From the NCBI RefSeq assembly GCF_034432235.1, contig NZ_DAOUCJ010000029.1, positions 40,852-104,851 on the forward strand: a stretch of 64,000 bases of DNA. The letters are read 5' to 3'. Below, in pieces: positions 54,063 to 62,580 of the stretch. Position numbers and translations under genes: made by a program. The DNA is from Thermoflexus sp. (GTDB lineage Bacteria; Chloroflexota; Anaerolineae; Thermoflexales; Thermoflexaceae). A model generated the notes under the pieces. It searched no databases, was not told the DNA's origin, and saw only the letters and a program-made list of their open reading frames with translations. Numbering within the stretch: position 1 is the first letter of the stretch; each line of letters begins with the position of its first letter.

Positions 54063-54920
54063 ATGAGCAGAGCCGCCACCATGCTGATCGTCGAGGATGA
54101 GCCGGAGACCGCCAGCCTGCTGGAGACGTATTTCCGGGCCCAGGGCTATCACGTGTTCACCGCTGCCTCCGGGGAGGAAGCGCTGTCGATGGCCCAGGCG
54201 CATCCGATCGATCTCATTGTGCTGGACATCCGGCTGCCGGATATCGATGGCTTTGAGGTCTTCCGGCAGCTGCGCGCCCATCGACGCACCCGGGAGATCC
54301 CGGTGATCTTCCTGACGGAGAGGCGGGAGCGGGAGAGCCGGCTGACGGGCCTGGAGATGGGCGCCCACGATTACATCCCGAAACCCTTCAGCCTTCAGGA
54401 GCTGCGGGCGCGCGTTCAGAACATCCTCCGCCGATCCCGGGCGGAGCCAGCCATCGACAGCCTCACCGGGCTGCCGGGCCGTCCGCTGATCCTGGATTAT
54501 CTGAGGGAGCAGCTAGGACGATCCGACTGGGGAGCTTTGTTGATCGGCCTGCACGGGCTGGAGGCCTTCGGAGAGCGCTATGGGTTTGTGGCCCGGGATG
54601 ACGCCATCCGCGCGGTGGGGCTCTTGCTGAGCGGGATCAATCATGAAAACGGGGATGCTTTCTTCCTTGGCCATGTAGGGGAAGGATGGTTCATCCTTAT
54701 CGGGAGCCGCCATCAGGTCAGCGCCGTGGCCCCGCAGGCGATCGCCCGCCTCAAGAGCGCGTTGCCGTATTTCTACCCGCTGCAGGATATGGAAGAGAAA
54801 CCCGCAGACCTCCCCCTCCTGGAGGTTGCCACGGCGAAGGTGGAGGGGACGGAAGGGCCCTTCCCCGATCCAGAGGCGGTGATCCGACACCTGCTGAAGG
54901 AGCGAGCACCGCTCCCTTAG
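54063..54920 (+). CDS. response regulator with degenerate GGDEF-like domain
   Basis: The 285-residue protein has a receiver domain (TMLIVEDEPETASLLETYF, the phospho-Asp in LIVLDIRLPDIDGFEVF, Lys in YIPKPFSLQEL) and a C-terminal domain starting DSLTGLPGRPLILDYL, the usual diguanylate-cyclase entry. The catalytic GGDEF is replaced by HVGEGWFILIG, so no cyclase activity is expected; a regulatory or binding role is more likely. It starts 45 nt after the V4R gene with GGTGAGG upstream. No histidine kinase is adjacent. Confidence 0.88.
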   Translation: MSRAATMLIVEDEPETASLLETYFRAQGYHVFTAASGEEALSMAQAHPIDLIVLDIRLPDIDGFEVFRQLRAHRRTREIPVIFLTERRERESRLTGLEMGAHDYIPKPFSLQELRARVQNILRRSRAEPAIDSLTGLPGRPLILDYLREQLGRSDWGALLIGLHGLEAFGERYGFVARDDAIRAVGLLLSGINHENGDAFFLGHVGEGWFILIGSRHQVSAVAPQAIARLKSALPYFYPLQDMEEKPADLPLLEVATAKVEGTEGPFPDPEAVIRHLLKERAPLP

Positions 54921-55134
54921 GATAAACGCCGCCGGTGGGCAGTGCATGGCTTTCCCTGCGCATGGCCACCCGGGGAGGCCCTCGCCCCCTCGAACTTCCA
55001 GGTGGGCCCGTGTTGCGCCTTAAAGCCTCATTGGCCGATCCCGGCGGATGCCCTCGGAACCCAGGCAGGCGGATTCTGAAGGGGAATAGCTCTCCCTTGC
55101 CCTTGCGATCCTCAAGGGGATACTGTCTGGAATC

Positions 55135-55314
55135 TTACGCAAAGCACTTCTTGTGATAATAACGCATCCGGTTCCGCATCCCATCCTTAACCGGGAGCAG
55201 CTCGCTCAGCCGGATAGGCTGGCCACAACGGTAGCAGATCCGCCGCGTGATCACGTCAACGATCGGCTCGACCTTCTTTTCTTCCTGCTGGGTTTTCTTG
55301 GTGGCCTTCGCCAT
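55135..55314 (-). CDS. small zinc-binding-motif protein
   Basis: The 59-residue protein begins MAKATKKTQQEEKK, a charged and probably disordered tail, then ITRRICYRCGQPIRLSELLP and RMRYYHKKCFA. Cys-x2-Cys and His-x2-Cys are spaced as in a small zinc ribbon, suggesting a nucleic-acid or protein-binding role. GGAGGAAACGCCG precedes the ATG at 55314. I do not recognise the family. It is divergent from the PIG-L gene, and its tail is on the opposite strand to the response regulator. Confidence 0.75.
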   Translation of the reverse strand: MAKATKKTQQEEKKVEPIVDVITRRICYRCGQPIRLSELLPVKDGMRNRMRYYHKKCFA

Positions 55315-55389
55315 CGGCGTTTCCTCCGAAGGAAACAGGGTGGAGGACCCTTGGGGAACCCCTTCATCCCGTTCAGGCAGGGTGAAAAT

Positions 55390-56196
55390 ATGCCACGGGC
55401 TTTCCCCTTTGTCAAGCCGGAAGCGCGGATCCGGATCCTCTCGCCGCATCTGGATGACGCGGCGCTCTCTTGCGGGGGGACCCTTTATCGGTTGCGCCGG
55501 GAGGGCCACCCGGTGGAGGTGATCACCGTCTTCGCCGGGGATCCGGTTCTCCCGTTGCCCCCTTTCGCGCAGGCGCTGCATGAGTGCTGGGGAAGCGGGG
55601 AGGCGGCGATGGCCATGCGGCGGGCGGAGGATCGAGACGCCATGGCCCTCCTTCAGGCGATCCCGATCCACTGGCTGTTCCCGGATACCATCTACCGCCG
55701 GGATGCTCAGGGCCAGCCCCTCTGCCGGGGCCGGGAGGATCTGTTCCGCGCCCCGCATCCGGACGAGGCGATATGGATCGGACGCATTCAGGAAGCGCTG
55801 GCCGCCCTTTCATGGAATGCGGGGGATCTGCTGCTCGCCCCTCTGGCCCTGGGCGGTCACGTCGATCATCGCCTGGTCCGGATGGCTGTGGAAAGCTGGG
55901 AGCGCCCAGGGGTTCTGCGGGGGTTTTATGAGGATTTCCCCTACGCGGAGTGGGAGGGATTCTCCGGCCTTCCTGGAGCATCGTTCCATAGCGTGGAGCT
56001 GACGGAAGAAGATCTGGAGGTTAAAGCGCGGGCGATTCGGGCGTATCGCTCCCAGTGGCCCATCTTCTTCGCGGCCGAGGAAGAGATCCTGGCGCGCATC
56101 CGGACCTATGCGTTGCGGGTCGGGAAGGGCACCCCGGCGGAGCGCTTCTGGTTCCCGATGGGCTTCCCGCCCGTCGATCTATCCGGGGTCGCCTGA
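55390..56196 (+). CDS. PIG-L family deacetylase
   Basis: The 268-residue protein has the PIG-L metal motif as ILSPHLDDAALSCGGTL (PHxDD) and the distal GGHVDHRLVRMAVES, both zinc-ligand sites of GlcNAc-type deacetylases such as GlcNAc-PI deacetylase, MshB and BshB. The length is typical. The substrate is unknown. The ATG at 55390 has only a weak AGGG upstream. It stands between the small zinc protein and the PBP2-like gene (opposite strand). Confidence 0.9.
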   Translation: MPRAFPFVKPEARIRILSPHLDDAALSCGGTLYRLRREGHPVEVITVFAGDPVLPLPPFAQALHECWGSGEAAMAMRRAEDRDAMALLQAIPIHWLFPDTIYRRDAQGQPLCRGREDLFRAPHPDEAIWIGRIQEALAALSWNAGDLLLAPLALGGHVDHRLVRMAVESWERPGVLRGFYEDFPYAEWEGFSGLPGASFHSVELTEEDLEVKARAIRAYRSQWPIFFAAEEEILARIRTYALRVGKGTPAERFWFPMGFPPVDLSGVA

Positions 56197-56214
56197 GCCT
56201 GGGACTTCCTTCTC

Positions 56215-58341
56215 CTATCGATCCGCCTGGGCCGGTGGCGAGGGGAGGGGGGTGCGTGGGAGGCCATAGTAGGCCTCCAGGATCTGGCGGGCCAGGGGAG
56301 CCGCGACGGCCGAGCCCTGGCCGCCGTGTTCCACCACCACTACGACCACCAGCTCCGGCTGGCTTGCCGGCGCATAGCATGCAAACCACGCGTGGGGCGG
56401 CCGCCCAGGGGTCGCCTCCGCCGTTCCGGTCTTCCCAGCGATCGGAAACGGCATCCCCCGAAAGACCCAGGTTGCGGTTCCCCGTGGGTGGGTGGTGACG
56501 CCGAGGAGGCCCTGGCGGATCACAGCCAGCGCCTCCTCCGAGATCGGCAGTCGCCCCTGCGCCTCTGGAGGGAAGGTCTCCTCGGGTTGCCCGGGCGCCG
56601 GGCCGATTCGAAGCACCAGCCGGGGCCGGTAGAGGATCCCCCCATTGGCCACCGCCGCCAGCATCCGCGCGATCTGGAGGGGAGTAACCAGGAGATCGCT
56701 CTGGCCGATGGCCATGTTCACCGCGTCCCCCACCGACCAGGGACGGCCGCCCTGTTGAGCGCGCCAGGCCGCATCCGGAACCAGTCCAGCCTCCTCCGAC
56801 ACGCCCCGAATGCCCGTCGGCGCTCCCAGCCCAAAGGCCCGCGCCATCCGCGGGACGATATCGGGATCCTGCTGGTAAAGGGCAAACCCGATCTGATAGA
56901 ACGCGACATTGCAGGAGACGGTTAACGCCGTGGGAAGGTCCACCAGGCCGTGCCCGCTCCGAAGCCAGCACCACTTCCGGTAGCCCGGCCCCAGGCCGTC
57001 CCAGTATCCCGGATCCTGGAAGGTGCTGCCCGCGGTGAACCCGTGGGTGAGGGCGGCCGCCATCATCACGATCTTGAAGATCGAGCCCGGGGGATACAGG
57101 CCCTGGGTGGCCCGATTCAAAAACGCGCCGGGCGGGGGAGGCGGGCTGTTCGGCTCGAGCAGGGCGTTGGGATCGAAACCTGGACTGCTGACGAGGGCCA
57201 GGAGATCCCCATTCCGGGGATCCATCACCACGACGGCCCCCGTTCGATCCCCGAAGATCTCCTCCACCTGGGCCTGAAAGCCCCGTTTCAGGGTGGTGGT
57301 GATGGAGCGGCCGGGGACGAAGGGGCGCTCGGCGATGAGCCGGGGGGCGGCGTTCCCGGCTTTCGCCGGCTGGATGAGCAGGCGACCCCCATGGATCCCC
57401 GCGAGATAGGGCTCTCCCCACGCCTCTAGCCCCATCCGTCCGACCCATTCGTCCCCTCGATATCCCCGGCGCCGCCAGGCATCCAGCTCTTCGGCCGGGA
57501 TCTTCCCCACGATCCCGACCGTCTGCGGGGCGACGCCGGCGTAGATCCGGCCGCTCCGGGGACGCAGCACCACCCCGGGCGTCGCCTCCAGATCCGGGGC
57601 GAAGGGCGCCAGGCGATCCGCGGGCAACGTTAGGATCGGCATATACCAGTCCGGACGGCCGGAGGCATAGCGGGATCGGATGGTTTCCGCCGGAAGCCCA
57701 GTCGCCCGGGCGAGCCGTTGCAGCAGGAGCCCCTCGTCGGTGATCTGCCCGGGCACCACGCCGATCTCCACCCACTCCCCCTGCACGGCCAGGCTCTGGC
57801 CCTCGCGGTCATAAAGATTCGCCCGCTCCGGGATGATGTATTCCACCTGGAATCGCTCTCCCTCCTCCAGCGCGGGCCAGAGCAGCGCATCCCGCCATAT
57901 GAGCCGCCACCCCCCGGGGAGCAGCCGGAGCGCCAGGATCCCTTCCGCCTCCAGATCGCCGAACAGGGCCGTCTTCCAGCGGATCCGATAGCGGGCCTGA
58001 GCGGTTTCCCCATCCTGGATCAGGGCAAGGGGCTCGATCTCCACGGCCTGGACGCCGACCGTGTTCAGTGTATCCCGCCACAGGGCGCGAAGCTCTTCCC
58101 GGGACAGGGCGGCCTGAGAAGCCGGAGTCAGAAGAGCCCACAGGGCGTCCGGATCCTCGCGCCGCATCGCCTCCAGCGCGGCCGTGACGATCCCGGCCGG
58201 AGAGGGCAGGGGGGTGGGCGTGGGAGGCGCCGGCGTGGGAGTCCGATCCGACCGCAGAACAGCCCGGCACGCGCTCAGCCATCCGCCCAGCGCCGCGGGA
58301 AGCAACCGTATGAGAAAAGCTCGACGGGTCCATCCGTTCAT
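56215..58341 (-). CDS. MecA-like penicillin-binding protein 2 lipoprotein
   Basis: The 708-residue class B PBP has a lipobox at the end of its N-terminal helix (LPAALGGWLSAC, Cys about 25), a Pro/Thr linker, an NTF2-like MecA_N-type domain (residues 50-150), a PBP dimerisation domain and a transpeptidase domain. Active-site motifs are SxxK in PPGSIFK (Ser about 418), SxN in SCN (about 475) and KTG in AGKTGTAE (about 636). All are intact. It crosslinks peptidoglycan strands at the outer membrane face. NTF2-type domains are typical of MecA/PBP2a-like enzymes. Confidence 0.9.
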   Translation of the reverse strand: MNGWTRRAFLIRLLPAALGGWLSACRAVLRSDRTPTPAPPTPTPLPSPAGIVTAALEAMRREDPDALWALLTPASQAALSREELRALWRDTLNTVGVQAVEIEPLALIQDGETAQARYRIRWKTALFGDLEAEGILALRLLPGGWRLIWRDALLWPALEEGERFQVEYIIPERANLYDREGQSLAVQGEWVEIGVVPGQITDEGLLLQRLARATGLPAETIRSRYASGRPDWYMPILTLPADRLAPFAPDLEATPGVVLRPRSGRIYAGVAPQTVGIVGKIPAEELDAWRRRGYRGDEWVGRMGLEAWGEPYLAGIHGGRLLIQPAKAGNAAPRLIAERPFVPGRSITTTLKRGFQAQVEEIFGDRTGAVVVMDPRNGDLLALVSSPGFDPNALLEPNSPPPPPGAFLNRATQGLYPPGSIFKIVMMAAALTHGFTAGSTFQDPGYWDGLGPGYRKWCWLRSGHGLVDLPTALTVSCNVAFYQIGFALYQQDPDIVPRMARAFGLGAPTGIRGVSEEAGLVPDAAWRAQQGGRPWSVGDAVNMAIGQSDLLVTPLQIARMLAAVANGGILYRPRLVLRIGPAPGQPEETFPPEAQGRLPISEEALAVIRQGLLGVTTHPRGTATWVFRGMPFPIAGKTGTAEATPGRPPHAWFACYAPASQPELVVVVVVEHGGQGSAVAAPLARQILEAYYGLPRTPLPSPPAQADR

Positions 58342-58413
58342 CGCCGGAAGTGAGGCAGCGGGCCTATCCGGAGTGCGAAAGCCTTCCTCCGCGGAGAGGA
58401 AGGCGATGGATCC

Positions 58414-59217
58414 CTACATGGGTGGATCGTTCATTGAAAGCGGAAGGCCCGGCGGCTGCCGCAGGCGTTCCGGGGAGATCGAGAGGGAAAGCCCGGCCCG
58501 CAGCGCCAGGACCTTGATCGCCCGCCACAGCCCATGGCGGGTCAGCGGTTCTCCCCGGTGATTCAGCAGCAGCGCCCGGATCACCGGGTCGCGGATCAGC
58601 ACCGGGCGGCCGGCGTCCAGATAGCGCTGGAGGCAGCGGGCGACGATTTCCGGCAGCTCGAGCCAGCGAGGGCCGCCGCGCCCGGGGATCCGCAGGCGTC
58701 CCCACGTCAGGTCCACATCCTCCACCGTCAGGGCAACGGCCTGCCCGGCCCGCAATCCCAGGTGACCGATGAGGGCCACGATCAGACGATCCCGCAACCC
58801 GAGAGGGGTCTCCGGGAGCGTCTCGGCCGTCTCCCACAGGCGTTGACGTTGATCCACCGAAAGAGGGAGACGGATTCCCCGTCGGGGGGAGTGCCATCGA
58901 AGGAGGATGGCCGGGTTCTCCTGGATCACCCCTTCGGTTTCCAGGAAGCGAAAAAACGCCCGAAGGGCGGCGACCTTCTGATTCCACGTGCTGGGGGACC
59001 ATCCGCGCCGGGCCGTGGCGTCCTGGAGGAAGGCTTCCAGGAGCGGGGCGCGCGCCTCCGCCCACTGCGAGATCCCATGGCTGTTCAGGAAGCGGGCGAG
59101 GGAGGAAAGGGTGTAGCGATAGGCCTTCAGGGTGGAGGCGGAGACGGCCTCCGCCACCACCCACGCATCCAGGAAACGGAGGATCCAGAACTCCAGCGTC
59201 TCCTGGGAGGGATCCAT
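58414..59217 (-). CDS. tyrosine recombinase-like protein lacking the catalytic C-terminus
   Basis: The 267-residue protein has the SAM-like N-terminal domain (STLKAYRYTLSSLARFLNSHG and STWNQKVAALRAFFRFLETEG) of XerC/D-type recombinases. It has the first catalytic Arg in GHLGLRAGQAVAL, but RGGPR replaces the catalytic Lys segment. The expected HxLR is ERLR (Glu for His), and the protein ends 13 residues later in GLPLSMNDPPM. The LGH and Tyr segment, normally about 40 residues more, is absent. It should not cut DNA. Start ATG at 59217 has GGGAAGG upstream. Confidence 0.75.
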   Translation of the reverse strand: MDPSQETLEFWILRFLDAWVVAEAVSASTLKAYRYTLSSLARFLNSHGISQWAEARAPLLEAFLQDATARRGWSPSTWNQKVAALRAFFRFLETEGVIQENPAILLRWHSPRRGIRLPLSVDQRQRLWETAETLPETPLGLRDRLIVALIGHLGLRAGQAVALTVEDVDLTWGRLRIPGRGGPRWLELPEIVARCLQRYLDAGRPVLIRDPVIRALLLNHRGEPLTRHGLWRAIKVLALRAGLSLSISPERLRQPPGLPLSMNDPPM

Positions 59218-59386
59218 GGTCCGGGTCCTTCCCGCTGCCATCATGGCGCATCGATGGATTTGGGAGCGTGGAGGAGGCAGGATGGAAGCCGCTGTTCTGT
59301 CCTTCCCCCATCTTTCCCGTCAGCGGCCTTCCCGGTCCCGGAACGCGCTCGCGGGAGGATGGGGAAGCCTGATGGCCGCACGGCTT

Positions 59387-59659
59387 TCAGGCGGGACGGC
59401 GATGGGTTCCCCACTCCGGCCCGGGGGGTCGATCCATCGGCTCGGAGCCGAGATCCTGGGCCCGCCCGCTCTCCCCCCGGGGGCCGATCAGCGGGATCAG
59501 TTGCATCAGGGCCTCCTCATCGTATTGCCGGTTCCCACATACATCACAGATGTAAGCGGGCATGTTCGGCACCACGATGAAGAGATCCCCGTGATAGCCG
59601 GCGTAAGTGATCCGGCGTGGCCGCATGTAACCGATCCGGCAGTTCGGGCACGGCCACAT
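59387..59659 (-). CDS. YgiT-type zinc finger protein
   Basis: The 90-residue protein has MWPCPNCRIGYMRPRRI and NMPAYICDVCGNRQYDEEAL, two Cys-x2-Cys knuckles in the YgiT/MqsA N-terminal arrangement. In toxin-antitoxin loci this domain belongs to the antitoxin, but no HTH domain or toxin gene is adjacent. The C-terminus is proline-rich and not conserved. GGAGG lies just before the ATG at 59659. A role as an orphan metal-binding protein is possible. Confidence 0.85.
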   Translation of the reverse strand: MWPCPNCRIGYMRPRRITYAGYHGDLFIVVPNMPAYICDVCGNRQYDEEALMQLIPLIGPRGESGRAQDLGSEPMDRPPGPEWGTHRRPA

Positions 59660-59682
59660 AGGAGCCTCCGTGAGCGCTGGGC

Positions 59683-60402
59683 TCATGCCTTCGGGCTATC
59701 GTCCCCCTCTGGGGGGAAGACGGACGGCAGCGCCTCCAGGATCGCGACGGTGGCGCTGGTCCCCAGGCGGCTGGCTCCCGCTTCCAGCATCGCGATGGCC
59801 TGCTCCGCCGTCCGGATGCCCCCCGCGGCCTTCACACCGATGGTGGGCCCTACCGCTCGGCGGAGCAAGGCGACATCCTCCACCGTGGCGCCGCCCGGCC
59901 CAAAGCCAGTGGAGGTCTTCACGAAATCCGCGCCCGCCTCCACCGTCAGGCGAGCAGCCAGGACTTTTTCCTCTGCGGTAAGCAGCGCGGTCTCCAGGAT
60001 CACCTTGCAGAGGGCGCCGGCCGCATGGCACACCGCAGCCACCGCTTGCACGTCCGCCCGGACGGCGTCGATCTCCCCCGCTTTAAGCAGGCCGATGGGG
60101 AGGACCATATCGATCTCCCGGGCGCCCTGGCTGAGGGCCAGGGTCGCCTCGGCGACCTTGATCGCCGTGAGGCTGGCGCCCAGAGGGAATCCCACCACCG
60201 TCGCCACCTTCACCGGGGTTCCGGCCAGCCGGGCGGCGGCCCGCGCCACGTAAATCGGATTCACACATACCGCCGCGCAGCCGTAGCGCAGGGCTTCCTC
60301 GCACAGCCGATCGATGTCGCCCGGGGTGGCCTCCGGGCGGAGCAGCGTGTGATCGATCCGCGCCGCCAGCGCCTCCCGGGTCCAGGCCGTGCGGACGTTC
60401 AC
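59683..60402 (-). CDS. deoC: deoxyribose-phosphate aldolase
   Basis: The 239-residue TIM-barrel aldolase splits 2-deoxyribose 5-phosphate into acetaldehyde and glyceraldehyde 3-phosphate. IDHTLLRPEATPGDID, VGFPLGA, EIDMVLPIGLLKAG, KVILETALL, the Schiff-base Lys in DFVKTSTGFGPGGA, and GVKAAGGIRT are all present. The GTG at 60402 was chosen because GTGA overlaps the lepB stop by 4 nt and AGGGAGAG lies upstream. It is co-transcribed with lepB. Confidence 0.95.
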   Translation of the reverse strand: MNVRTAWTREALAARIDHTLLRPEATPGDIDRLCEEALRYGCAAVCVNPIYVARAAARLAGTPVKVATVVGFPLGASLTAIKVAEATLALSQGAREIDMVLPIGLLKAGEIDAVRADVQAVAAVCHAAGALCKVILETALLTAEEKVLAARLTVEAGADFVKTSTGFGPGGATVEDVALLRRAVGPTIGVKAAGGIRTAEQAIAMLEAGASRLGTSATVAILEALPSVFPPEGDDSPKA

Positions 60403-61007
60403 GGCGTCTCTCCCTGGAAAGGGTTCCGGATCAATCCCCATCGGGAAGGGGGCCAGTAGATCAGCCAGGCCTTCCCGATGATGGCCGACCGGGGAAGGGT
60501 TCCCCAGTTATGAGAATCATTCGAGGCGTTCCGGTTGTCGCCCAGGACGAAATACTCATCCGGCCCGAGGGTCACCGGCCCATAGGTGTAAACCATCGGG
60601 CCCCGGATGTAGGGCTCCTCCAGGGGACGGCCGTCGATGAACACCTTGCCGTCCCGGATGGCTACGGTCTCCCCGGGGAGGCCGATGACGCGCTTGATGA
60701 AATCCCGGGAAGGGTCGTGGGGGAAGCGGAAAACCACCACATCCCCTCGGCGGGGCTGGCCGAACCAGTAGCTGATTTTGCTGATCAGCACGTATTCCCC
60801 ATCGTGCAGATTCGGCTCCATGCTGGAGCCTTCGATGCGGAAACGGGCGGTGGCGGTGTTCACCAGCGCCATAGCCACCAGCACGATCAGCGCGGTCTCG
60901 ATCAATTCGCGCAGGAAAGCCAACAGAGGGTGGGCGCTCCGCTCCCGGACCGGTTCCGGCGGAAGCTCTGTGTGTTCGATGGGAAGTCCCATGGGATGCT
61001 CATCCAT
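60399..61007 (-). CDS. lepB: signal peptidase I
   Basis: The 202-residue type I signal peptidase has an N-terminal hydrophobic anchor (FLRELIETALIVLVAMALVN). The Ser nucleophile lies in RIEGSSMEPNLHDGEYVL, the general-base Lys in DFIKRVIGLPGETVAI, and box E is GPDEYFVLGDNRNASNDSHNWG. The ATG at 61007 has GGAGGGAAAGG upstream and replaces a longer in-frame start. It is followed immediately by deoC. Confidence 0.96.
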   Translation of the reverse strand: MDEHPMGLPIEHTELPPEPVRERSAHPLLAFLRELIETALIVLVAMALVNTATARFRIEGSSMEPNLHDGEYVLISKISYWFGQPRRGDVVVFRFPHDPSRDFIKRVIGLPGETVAIRDGKVFIDGRPLEEPYIRGPMVYTYGPVTLGPDEYFVLGDNRNASNDSHNWGTLPRSAIIGKAWLIYWPPSRWGLIRNPFQGETP

Positions 61008-61028
61008 GCCCTTTCCTCCCTCCGGCGC

Positions 61029-61034
61029 ATTATA
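61029..61034 (-). promoter_or_regulatory. -10 box of lepB
   Basis: TATAAT on the minus strand lies about 22 nt before the lepB start, implying a very short leader. The -35 is weak (TTGTGC with a 19-nt spacer). Confidence 0.4.
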
Positions 61035-61185
61035 CGACGGCTTTCCTCGTCCTGCACAATCCAGGTTATAACGGTAGCGCAACGGCGGCTGGGTTCAGGG
61101 ATGCGTTCCAAATACGCGCCGCCCCGAGCCTCCAGGAGGCAAAGGGAAAGTCCCTGGGGGCCGGGAGGCCAAGGAGCATCGTCGG

Positions 61186-62580
61186 ATGGAGCCCTTTCCG
61201 GATCGCTTTGTCGAACGCATGCAGGCCTGGCTGGGGCCGGAGGCGGAGATCTTTCTCCAGGCGCTGGCTGGTCCCTATCGTGCCGGCCTTCGCGTGAATA
61301 CATTAAAGATCGACCCGGCGGCGTTCCAGGCCCGCTCTCCCTTCCCCCTTTCGCCGGTCCCCTGGTGTCCGGAGGGCTTTGTCATCGAGGACCCGGAGGC
61401 CCGGCCGGGTCTCCATCCCTATCATGCGGCCGGGCTGTATTACCTCCAGGATCCCTCGGCGATGGCGGCGGCGGTCCTGCTGGATCCTCAGCCGGGGGAG
61501 TGGGTGCTGGATCTGGCGGCGGCCCCCGGCGGGAAGACCACCCACATCGCCGCGCGGATGCGCAACACGGGGGTCCTCGTGGCCAACGAGATCCAGCCCC
61601 GGCGGGCCTCGATCCTGGCGCTGAACGTTGAGCGCCTGGGGGTCATCCCCGCCATCCTGACCAATGAGTCCCCTCAGCGCCTGGCCGATCGGTGGGAAGG
61701 GCTGTTTGATCGCGTGCTGGTGGATGCGCCCTGTTCCGGCGAGGGGATGTTCGCCCGGGATCCGGAGGCGATCCGGGCCTGGAGCGTGGATCGGGTGCGC
61801 CGCTCGGCTGCCCTTCAGAAGGCGATCCTGTTCGAGGCCGCCCGGATGGTGCGTCCCGGGGGCTGGCTGCTCTATGCGACCTGCACCTTCGCCCCGGAGG
61901 AGAACGAAGGGGTGGTGGATGCGTTTCTGAAAGCGCATCCGGATTTCGATTTGGTGGATCCGCCGCGCCATCCGGCCTTCGATCGGGGACGGCCGGAGTG
62001 GATCGCAGGGGGCGATCCCCGGCTGGCCCGGGCGGTGCGGCTGTGGCCCCATCGCGGCCCAGGCCATGGGCACTTCTATGCCCTTTTCCGGCGCGCCGGG
62101 GAGGAACGCCCTTATCGGCCGAAGCCTGAAGGCGATCTCCCGGGCCGCGCCCGGCGGGCTCTCAAGGCGTTCTGGGAGGCCACCATCGCCCGACCGCTTC
62201 CAGACAGCGGGTTGATCCTGCAGGGAGATCAGATCTACTGGACGCCCATGGCCTCCGCGTTATGGCGAGGGCTTCGGGTGCTACGGCCCGGGTGGTGGTT
62301 GGGCCGGTTGCGAAAAGACCGGTTCGAGCCGGACCATGCTCTGGCGATGGCCCTGCGTCCCGAGGAGGTTCATCAGGCCATGGATCTGCCCCTGGAGGAT
62401 CCTCGGGTCGCTGCCTATCTGCAGGGGCATCCGCTGGAGGGGCCGTGGGAGGAGGGATGGGTGCTGATCGCCCTGGAGGGGTTTCCGCTGGGCTGGGCCC
62501 GCGCCGAGCGAGGGCGTCTCAAGAACTTGTATCCCCGACACCTGCGGGCGATCGGATGGTGGGAGGTGGAAGCCCGCTAA
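61186..62580 (+). CDS. rsmF: RsmF/NOL1-type rRNA (cytosine-C5) methyltransferase
   Basis: The 464-residue enzyme has an N-terminal RNA-binding region, the SAM-binding motif LDLAAAPGGKTTHIAA, the catalytic Cys in LVDAPCSGEGMF and the second Cys in YATCTFAPEENEGVV. The C-terminal about 160 residues form a PUA-like/RsmF domain (GLILQGDQIYWTP, AERGRLKNLYPRHLR). It probably methylates 16S rRNA C1407 or a similar position. Which position is an inference. Confidence 0.93.
   Translation: MEPFPDRFVERMQAWLGPEAEIFLQALAGPYRAGLRVNTLKIDPAAFQARSPFPLSPVPWCPEGFVIEDPEARPGLHPYHAAGLYYLQDPSAMAAAVLLDPQPGEWVLDLAAAPGGKTTHIAARMRNTGVLVANEIQPRRASILALNVERLGVIPAILTNESPQRLADRWEGLFDRVLVDAPCSGEGMFARDPEAIRAWSVDRVRRSAALQKAILFEAARMVRPGGWLLYATCTFAPEENEGVVDAFLKAHPDFDLVDPPRHPAFDRGRPEWIAGGDPRLARAVRLWPHRGPGHGHFYALFRRAGEERPYRPKPEGDLPGRARRALKAFWEATIARPLPDSGLILQGDQIYWTPMASALWRGLRVLRPGWWLGRLRKDRFEPDHALAMALRPEEVHQAMDLPLEDPRVAAYLQGHPLEGPWEEGWVLIALEGFPLGWARAERGRLKNLYPRHLRAIGWWEVEAR

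Noticed and set aside
59387..59659. Toxin-antitoxin locus around the YgiT-type zinc finger
   Set aside because: No neighbouring toxin gene and no HTH domain in the protein.
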